DNA of 64,000 nt from G963665925 sp963676345 (GTDB taxonomy: Bacteria; Bacillota; Clostridia; Peptostreptococcales; Acidaminobacteraceae): positions 682,001 to 746,000 of the forward strand of contig CAXXTS010000001.1 of assembly GCA_963676345.2 (NCBI GenBank). Reading direction: 5' to 3'. Positions 58,449 to 64,000 of this stretch are shown piece after piece; position 1 is the first letter of the stretch, and each line of letters begins with the position of its first letter. The translations under genes and the position numbers were made by a program. The notes beneath the pieces were generated by a model. That model was not told the origin of the DNA. It ran no database searches and saw nothing but the letters and a program-made list of their open reading frames with translations.

Positions 58449-59699
58449 ATGAAGAAAAATCAAGGACTGCTCATTGTGGTCGCTTTAATTATTGCAGGGC
58501 TTATTGTAAATTTCATTTATATAATGAATAAAAAAGTGGAAATAGCTCTATATTTTCACCCAGACAAGCTTGGCTTCATTTCGAAGTCCATTCAAGAGTT
58601 TGAAAAAGAAAATCCTAAAATCAAAGTTAAGCTCATTGAGCTGCCTGATGACACCAATGAAAAATACGAAGTGCTTAACAGCGCCCTTGCCCTTGAAGAC
58701 GGTTCAATTGACATTATTGATTCCGATGTGATTTGGCCTGCCATTTTTGTTGAAGCAGGCTGGGTCGAACCGCTTGATCCATATTTTGGCGAGAGCGAGC
58801 TCAATAACATTTTACAAAGTGCTATTGATGCAGGTACCATCAACAACACACTATACGGCATCCCTTATCGTATAGATTCAGGCATGCTGTTTTACAGATC
58901 TGATTTGCTTGAAAAGTACAACCAGAGCGTCCCTCAAACTTGGGATGAACTTATTAAAACTTCCCAAACAATTATGGAAAAAGAAAATAACATTTACGGA
59001 TTGGCAGGATCCTGGTATGAATATGAAGGATTAACCTGCAACTATCTTGAATTCTTATGGGGGAACAATGGCAGAGTCTTCTCTGATGGGGATACTTTGT
59101 CACTTAACAGTAAGGAAGCCAAAGAAGCACTCCGTATTATGGTAGATATGATTTACAAACATGGCATTGTACCACCGGATGTCACTACATATACGAGTGG
59201 AGATGTTAGGAAACAGTTTATAAATGAAAATTTGATTTTCATGCGTGACTGGCCAGCTGGTTGGCGCCATGTGAACGCAGATGACTCTGCAGTTAAAGGA
59301 AATGTCAAGACTGCACCGCTTCCAACATTTAAGGCTAATATTGACAGTAGCGGTACCCTGGGCGGCTGGATGTTCATGGTTTCAAAACACTCAAAACATA
59401 AAGAAGAGGCTGCTCAGTTCATTAAATTTATGATTAGTGAAAACAAAGAGCGTGAAATGGTTAAAACACACAGTTATTTGCCTGTAGTTAAATCGCTCTA
59501 TTCTGATCCTGAAATTTTAGAACAAATGCCCTTCTTAGACGAAATGTTGCCTTTTATTAATCAAGCAAAATCACGACCACGTGTTGCCTATTATGATAAA
59601 ATATCGTATATATTACAAAATGAAGTTACTAAGGCACTCACTGGACAATTAAATCCAGATGAGGCTTCGGATAATATACAGAACCGCATTTCTAAGTAA
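58449..59699 (+). CDS. Membrane-anchored family-1 extracellular solute-binding protein
   Basis: About 416 residues. An uncleaved-looking N-terminal helix (GLLIVVALIIAGLIVNFIYIMN) lacks a lipobox, so it is probably membrane-anchored. The rest is a family-1 solute-binding protein (sugar type): KVEIALYFHPDKLG, IDIIDSDVIWPAIFVEAGWVEPLDPYF, YGIPYRIDSGMLFYRSDLLEKYN, WDELIKTSQTIM, GLTCNYLEFLWGNNG, and MFMVSKHSKHKEEAAQFIKFM. The ATG at 58449 has GAGTGAGG upstream. No ABC permease or ATPase is adjacent; a BvgS-like kinase follows by 26 bases, so a sensory role is likely. Confidence 0.82.
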   Translation: MKKNQGLLIVVALIIAGLIVNFIYIMNKKVEIALYFHPDKLGFISKSIQEFEKENPKIKVKLIELPDDTNEKYEVLNSALALEDGSIDIIDSDVIWPAIFVEAGWVEPLDPYFGESELNNILQSAIDAGTINNTLYGIPYRIDSGMLFYRSDLLEKYNQSVPQTWDELIKTSQTIMEKENNIYGLAGSWYEYEGLTCNYLEFLWGNNGRVFSDGDTLSLNSKEAKEALRIMVDMIYKHGIVPPDVTTYTSGDVRKQFINENLIFMRDWPAGWRHVNADDSAVKGNVKTAPLPTFKANIDSSGTLGGWMFMVSKHSKHKEEAAQFIKFMISENKEREMVKTHSYLPVVKSLYSDPEILEQMPFLDEMLPFINQAKSRPRVAYYDKISYILQNEVTKALTGQLNPDEASDNIQNRISK

Positions 59700-59725
59700 T
59701 TGACTTAAGAGTGGAGGCAATGCGT

Positions 59726-61504
59726 ATGACTCGCATACTCAAGGTAGTTACAATTCTATTTGTAACGTTTATTATATCTTCATATTTAAGTTTTGCTCAA
59801 GCTGACACTATTAAGCTGATTGGGGTCAACAATGACTTTCCATTTTCCTTTTTTGATGTTGATGGCCGTCCCACTGGATATGCCATTGAGTTTCTTGAAG
59901 CCTATGCCAACGAGCATGGTCATACCCTTCAAGTTGAACTCTACTCTACTGAGCAAGCTTTAGATGTCTTTGAATCTGAGGGGGACATTTTTTACGACGG
60001 CTCCTATTTCAAAAAAATAAGTGCTGATAAGTCCTTACCCCTTTTCGTTCAAGAGTTTTATCTGTACACCACTAAAGAACGCGCACAGAAAATTGACCCA
60101 GATGATCTGCACAGCTTTTATGAAGCATCTACAAATTTTAGCAACCACCTGATCGGTATTCGAAACTCGCAAGTTGTCGATGACTATGTGCAATCTCTTG
60201 CACCAAAGGAAAATCTGATTGAATATCCGACCATTTCAGATGTATTTGAAGCCATTAATAAGGGCTATGTGGATATTGCCTTGCTGCCTTTTCACCAGTC
60301 AAATTCAGTCCTTAATCATTTTTCTACGGCTAATATTGAGTACATTGATCAGAAACTCTACTTTAAAAATACAGGGTTTTGGGTAAAGGAAGAAGCTACT
60401 TTGCATGAGCTAGATGACTACATTCTTGCCCAAAAGAAATCCGGTTTTATCACAGAGCTAAATAACAAGTGGCTTACAGATTTTTCTTTAAAAAATAAAG
60501 AAGACTTCTACTTGAAGATCTTTAATATCGCACTTGGTTTTTCAATTGTTGTTATTCTCTATTTAATTTATAGGGGCAATACCCTGCAGAAAAAAATCAC
60601 ATCGAGAACACGCCAACTCAGAGAAAAGCTCGATGAAAACAAGCAGCTATACGATGAAGTCATTCGCCACGAAAAATTCAAAAATGACTATTTCATTAAT
60701 CTTTCACATGAGTTGAGAACACCGCTCAATGTTATTTTAGGCGCCATTCAGCTTAATGAACTCTATCTTGCAAAAGAAAACTATGACAAACTTCTCGAGA
60801 ACGCTGAAGATTTCACTAAAATCATTAAGAGCAACAGCTTTCGCCTCCTGCGTGTAGTCAATAACTTAATTGATATTACACGTATGGATGCAGATAAATA
60901 CACCCTGAATATTGATTTAGTAGACCTTGTATTTATGTCAGAAGACTTGATACAGTCTATTCAGCCTTATGCTGATAAAAAGAACATTCAGCTTGTTTTC
61001 AAATCTACCGCAGATGAAGCTATTGTGGAATGTGACCCCTTTGAGATTGAACGTGTCATTATGAACCTGTTATCTAACGCAATCAAGTTTTCGCGTACGA
61101 ACAGTAAAATTCACATCTCCGTTTTCTATTCGGATGATAAAAGTGCTTTGAATCTTTCTGTTGCAGATCAAGGTATTGGCATCAGTCAAGATGATCAACT
61201 GCGTATTTTTGACCGTTTTGCACAGGTAGATACAACACTAAATAGAAGGCATGAAGGACATGGTATTGGTCTTTCGCTTGTGAAGAATATCATAGACTTG
61301 CATGGCGGTGATATTGATGTACAAAGCCAGCTTGGTCAAGGTGCAACATTCACATTTACCATTCCCGTCAAAACGGTCTATACAGGCATTGATATTGATG
61401 GCATAAAATCAGCTCGAGAACAGCACGACAGAAATCAAGCCATCACACTTGAATTTTCAGAACTCCAGCAAGACAGTGGAGATGAGGATTCTTTCACGTC
61501 ATAA
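59726..61504 (+). CDS. BvgS-like sensor kinase with periplasmic binding domain
   Basis: About 592 residues. A signal peptide (MTRILKVVTILFVTFIISSYLSFAQA) leads to one family-3 solute-binding domain (about 28-255: IGVNNDFPFSFFDVDGRPTGYAIEFLEAY). A transmembrane helix near 270-290, a coiled coil, HisKA (YFINLSHELRTPLNVILGAIQL) and HATPase_c (NLLSNAIKFSR, VADQGIGIS, GHGIGLSLVKNIIDLHGGDIDV) follow. Kinase motifs are intact; no receiver domain is attached and no regulator gene follows. The ATG at 59726 has GGAGG eight bases upstream. Co-transcribed with the solute-binding protein gene. Confidence 0.88.
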   Translation: MTRILKVVTILFVTFIISSYLSFAQADTIKLIGVNNDFPFSFFDVDGRPTGYAIEFLEAYANEHGHTLQVELYSTEQALDVFESEGDIFYDGSYFKKISADKSLPLFVQEFYLYTTKERAQKIDPDDLHSFYEASTNFSNHLIGIRNSQVVDDYVQSLAPKENLIEYPTISDVFEAINKGYVDIALLPFHQSNSVLNHFSTANIEYIDQKLYFKNTGFWVKEEATLHELDDYILAQKKSGFITELNNKWLTDFSLKNKEDFYLKIFNIALGFSIVVILYLIYRGNTLQKKITSRTRQLREKLDENKQLYDEVIRHEKFKNDYFINLSHELRTPLNVILGAIQLNELYLAKENYDKLLENAEDFTKIIKSNSFRLLRVVNNLIDITRMDADKYTLNIDLVDLVFMSEDLIQSIQPYADKKNIQLVFKSTADEAIVECDPFEIERVIMNLLSNAIKFSRTNSKIHISVFYSDDKSALNLSVADQGIGISQDDQLRIFDRFAQVDTTLNRRHEGHGIGLSLVKNIIDLHGGDIDVQSQLGQGATFTFTIPVKTVYTGIDIDGIKSAREQHDRNQAITLEFSELQQDSGDEDSFTS

Positions 61505-61548
61505 GTTCATGTATAAATTCAGTAGATAATAGCATATTAATAAGTTCT

Positions 61549-61586
61549 AAAACCAGTTGGTGCAAGTAAAAGCTCTGACTGGTTTT
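61549..61586 (+). terminator. Terminator after the BvgS-like kinase gene
   Basis: AAAACCAGT and ACTGGTTTT with a 20-base loop, then a short T-run. Confidence 0.7.
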
Positions 61587-61604
61587 TATAATTTATAGAC
61601 AAAT

Positions 61605-61644
61605 AAAAAATCCAGTGGACAGTTTAAACCCCTGCCCACTGGAT
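61605..61644 (-). terminator. Terminator of gdhA
   Basis: ATCCAGTGG and CCACTGGAT with a 17-base loop, followed by TTTTTTATTT on the minus strand. Confidence 0.85.
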
Positions 61645-61676
61645 AGATTTATTACAAGATATGGTACTGTTACTAT

Positions 61677-63011
61677 TTAATAGTAACCCTGAGCCAGCAT
61701 GGCTTCAGCAACTTTCAAGAAGCCTGCAATATTTGCCCCTGCAACCAGATTATACCCTAAGCCATATTTTTCAGAAGCTGCAGCAGCGTTCGTATGGATA
61801 TTTACCATAATATCTTTAAGCTTGGCATCTACTTCTTCAAATGACCAAGAATAACGCATTGAATTCTGTGACATTTCAAGAGCTGAAGTTGCCACACCAC
61901 CAGCATTCGCTGCCTTAGCAGGTGCCAATAGGATTTTTTGGTCTAGCAGATATTTGATAGCTTCGTTTGTAGTTGGCATGTTTGCACCTTCACCAACTGC
62001 TATACAACCATTTTCAACGAGTGTTTTAGCATCTTCAAGATGAATGTCATTTTGAGTTGCACACGGCAGAGCCAAGTCACACTTAATGCCCCATACACCG
62101 CGACCTTCATGGTATTCAGCTGATGGATGTGCATCGACATACTCTTTAATTCTCTTACGCTCAACTTCTTTTAGACGCTTGATTGTGTCAAGCTTTATGC
62201 CTTCTGGATCATAAATATATCCTGATGAATCTGACATCGCAACAACTTTTGCACCCATTTCAGTCGCTTTCTTACAAGCATAAATCGCAACATTTCCAGA
62301 ACCTGAAATGACTACTGTCTTGCCCGCTATCTCAATATCGTTGTGCTTGAGCATTTCTTCAACAAAATACATGAGTCCAAAACCGGTTGCTTCAGTACGC
62401 ACAAGCGAACCCCCGTACTTTAGACCCTTGCCAGTAAGAACGCCATTCTCAAATGCACCGCGAATACGTCGGTATTGTCCATATAGGAAACCTATTTCAC
62501 GGCCGCCTACACCAATATCACCAGCTGGTACGTCTACATCTGGACCGATATGTCTATTTAGCTCAGTCATAAAAGACTGGCAGAAGCGCATAACTTCATC
62601 ATCAGATTTACCCTTAGGATCAAAATCTGACCCCCCCTTGCCGCCGCCAATTGGAAGACCAGTCAAGGAGTTTTTAAATATCTGCTCAAAGCCCAAGAAT
62701 TTTACGATTCCAAGGTATACAGATGGATGGAAACGCAGTCCGCCCTTATAAGGACCAATTGCGCCATTGAACTGAACACGGAAACCGCGATTCACTTGTA
62801 GTTTTCCTGCGTCATCAACCCACGGTACACGGAAGATAATTTGACGCTCAGGCTCCGTAATTCTTTCAAGAATATTTGCCTTTACGAACTCAGGATGTTG
62901 CTCTAAAACAGGTTCCAAGGACTCAAATACTTCTTCTACAGCTTGTAGAAATTCAGGTTCACTTGAATTTCTCTTCTGCACGCGTTCAAATGCATCGTTT
63001 ACGTAAGACAT
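61677..63011 (-). CDS. gdhA: Glutamate dehydrogenase (hexameric)
   Basis: 444 residues. It interconverts glutamate and 2-oxoglutarate plus ammonia, a key step in glutamate fermentation. The active site shows NGAIGPYKGGLRFHPSVYLGIVKFLGFEQ (in parts), the catalytic lysine region LPIGGGKGGSDFDPKGKSDDEVMRFCQSFM, GPDVDVPAGDIGVGGREIGFLYGQY, and the Rossmann motif SGSGNVAIYACKKATEMGAKV. Length and motifs match the small hexameric class; NAD or NADP preference is not clear. GGGAG precedes the ATG. Monocistronic. Confidence 0.96.
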   Translation of the reverse strand: MSYVNDAFERVQKRNSSEPEFLQAVEEVFESLEPVLEQHPEFVKANILERITEPERQIIFRVPWVDDAGKLQVNRGFRVQFNGAIGPYKGGLRFHPSVYLGIVKFLGFEQIFKNSLTGLPIGGGKGGSDFDPKGKSDDEVMRFCQSFMTELNRHIGPDVDVPAGDIGVGGREIGFLYGQYRRIRGAFENGVLTGKGLKYGGSLVRTEATGFGLMYFVEEMLKHNDIEIAGKTVVISGSGNVAIYACKKATEMGAKVVAMSDSSGYIYDPEGIKLDTIKRLKEVERKRIKEYVDAHPSAEYHEGRGVWGIKCDLALPCATQNDIHLEDAKTLVENGCIAVGEGANMPTTNEAIKYLLDQKILLAPAKAANAGGVATSALEMSQNSMRYSWSFEEVDAKLKDIMVNIHTNAAAASEKYGLGYNLVAGANIAGFLKVAEAMLAQGYY

Positions 63012-63308
63012 TCACACGACTCCCTTTCTTAATGAGGCATACTATCGCAGACTCATTATTCAAAATTATGCATCATTTTAATATAAGCCTGTCATTTTGA
63101 TAAGAGTTACACAATAACATTTTAGCAAAAAGAAGCAAGAAGTAAAATGTTTTCATAGAGGTTTTTTAAGTTTATGAGTATATTTGTTGAGTTTTTTAAG
63201 TTATATGTCTAATATTTACCATTTTAACGCCTTTTTAAGCAAGTTTCTTCCCGATTTATTCAATATACGTCAAATGATAAACCAAGTGTTTTTTACCATA
63301 TATTTCTA
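63012..63308. other. Non-coding interval, promoter region of gdhA
   Basis: AT-rich sequence with no convincing frame. It probably holds the gdhA promoter and the 3' end of the next gene; no strong hexamer pair or terminator was found. Confidence 0.5.
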
Positions 63309-64000
63309 TTATAATGAATCAAAAGCTGTCGAAAGCATCAATTTTAGTCTATTGATCTGATTGACTTCACTTGCACCAGGATCGTAATCTATTGGTGCTA
63401 TATTTGCTTTTGGAAATAGTCGTTTTAGACTCTTTATCATCCCCTTGCCGGTTATATGGTTCGGTAAGCACGCAAAAGGTTGAAGGCAAGCAATATTGTT
63501 CACATCACTTTCAAGCAGTTCCATCATTTCTGCAGTGAGAAACCACCCTTCCCCAGTCTGATTGCATACGGATAGAACCTTCGATGCTTTACCCGCAAGC
63601 TTTTTTATACTTTCAGGTGCTGAAAACCGCTTACTCTCCCTCAAGTACTTTTTCATGTCCTTTCGGTGATGCTCAATATATTGAATGAGAACACTCCCAC
63701 CTATTCTTCCTTTTAAAGACCCCGAGAGCTCATGATAGCGCACAACGGAGTTATATGCACTGTAGAGCATAAAATCTGCAAGATCCGGCACAACCGCCTC
63801 ACAGCCTTCTGACTCCAAGTAATCCACTAACTTGTTATTGGCTCCAGGATGAAACTTAACGAGTATTTCACCTACGATTCCCACCTTTGGCTTTTTCGTA
63901 TCATGTATTGGCAGGGCATCAAACGCGGCGATAATCTCTTTAATATTACGATTAAACTGCCCCTTGCTGCCATTTTGAAGCGCAGTTTTGCACTGGACCA
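63309..64000 (-). CDS. Acyl-CoA dehydratase activase-related protein, C-terminal part (start outside window)
   Basis: The frame enters from the right edge; about 230 C-terminal residues are seen. The segment PKVGIVGEILVKFHPGANNKLVDYLESEGCEAVVPDLADFMLYSAYN and LQPFACLPNHITGKGMIKSLKRLFPKANIAPIDYDPGASEVNQINRLKL (in parts) match the DUF2229/HgdB-like C-terminal domain of the very large 2-hydroxyacyl-CoA dehydratase activator-type proteins of Clostridia, which carry an ASKHA ATPase and iron-sulfur sites further upstream. Conserved cysteines here are VCNQTGEGW and CLQPFACLP. The N-terminal activase domain cannot be checked. An internal Met at 63884 is not the start, as the frame stays open to the edge. 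Confidence 0.85.
   Translation of the reverse strand, partial: VQCKTALQNGSKGQFNRNIKEIIAAFDALPIHDTKKPKVGIVGEILVKFHPGANNKLVDYLESEGCEAVVPDLADFMLYSAYNSVVRYHELSGSLKGRIGGSVLIQYIEHHRKDMKKYLRESKRFSAPESIKKLAGKASKVLSVCNQTGEGWFLTAEMMELLESDVNNIACLQPFACLPNHITGKGMIKSLKRLFPKANIAPIDYDPGASEVNQINRLKLMLSTAFDSL

Overview
The window reads as low-to-mid GC chromosomal DNA from an anaerobic Bacillota species of the Clostridia class. The grounds are a hrcA-grpE-dnaK operon under a CIRCE element, strong GGAGG ribosome binding sites, class II TPP-riboswitch control of a clostridial-type ThiC, a Tad pilus cluster without outer-membrane parts, ferredoxin-linked 2-oxoacid oxidoreductase, and the end of an activator-type 2-hydroxyacyl-CoA dehydratase protein. 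The genus cannot be fixed from sequence alone. No rRNA, tRNA, CRISPR array, transposase or prophage was seen.

Layout. 1-6.6 kb: end of typA, threonine dehydrogenase (tdh) behind a catabolite-control-like site, a truncated GNAT-type protein, and a tandem solute-binding lipoprotein coupled to a sensor kinase. 6.8-10.5 kb: a GlnK-GlnL-like two-component pair followed by an AGCS symporter with a GlnL-type direct repeat in front of it. 10.5-17 kb: small membrane and hypothetical proteins, a divergent PEP carboxykinase, glycerate kinase, a serine hydrolase and an alpha/alpha-barrel-like protein. 17-22.2 kb: dnaJ, dnaK, grpE, hrcA. 22.2-22.9 kb: a non-coding, hairpin-rich repeat region. 22.9-28.9 kb: ferritin-like protein, a tandem VOC protein, a lysine-rich small protein, a TPP-riboswitch operon thiC-purF, and a lipoprotein. 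29-31.6 kb: korA-korB. 31.7-39.5 kb: an ArsR-type regulator and an RND efflux operon divergent from a response regulator/kinase pair. 39.6-46.7 kb: a diguanylate cyclase with a ROK repressor, and a sensor kinase with a REC-HD-GYP phosphodiesterase. 47-50 kb: small membrane protein, structured repeats, pduL-deoC, and hpt behind a PurBox pair. 50.2-55.6 kb: Tad pilus genes with an FHA protein. 55.8-56.1 kb: a small gene with an in-frame TGA that looks like a selenoprotein. 56.3-64 kb: oxaloacetate decarboxylase alpha, an Lrp regulator, a solute-binding protein plus a BvgS-like kinase, glutamate dehydrogenase, and a partial dehydratase activator.

How the genes fit together. Metabolism points to amino-acid fermentation: glutamine uptake, threonine and glutamate dehydrogenases, ferredoxin-linked 2-oxoacid oxidation, PduL/DeoC acyl-phosphate and deoxyribose metabolism, and PEP/oxaloacetate interconversion. 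Signalling is dense: five histidine kinases, several joined to periplasmic-binding-protein sensors, plus both a GGDEF and an HD-GYP protein for cyclic di-GMP.

The most interesting items are the hidden selenoprotein gene at 55832-56119 with a SECIS-like hairpin, purF placed under TPP control with thiC, the conserved GlnL operator, the PurBox pair at hpt, the kinase with an eroded H-box coupled to an HD-GYP regulator, and three loci of hairpin-bearing tandem repeats inserted in untranslated regions.
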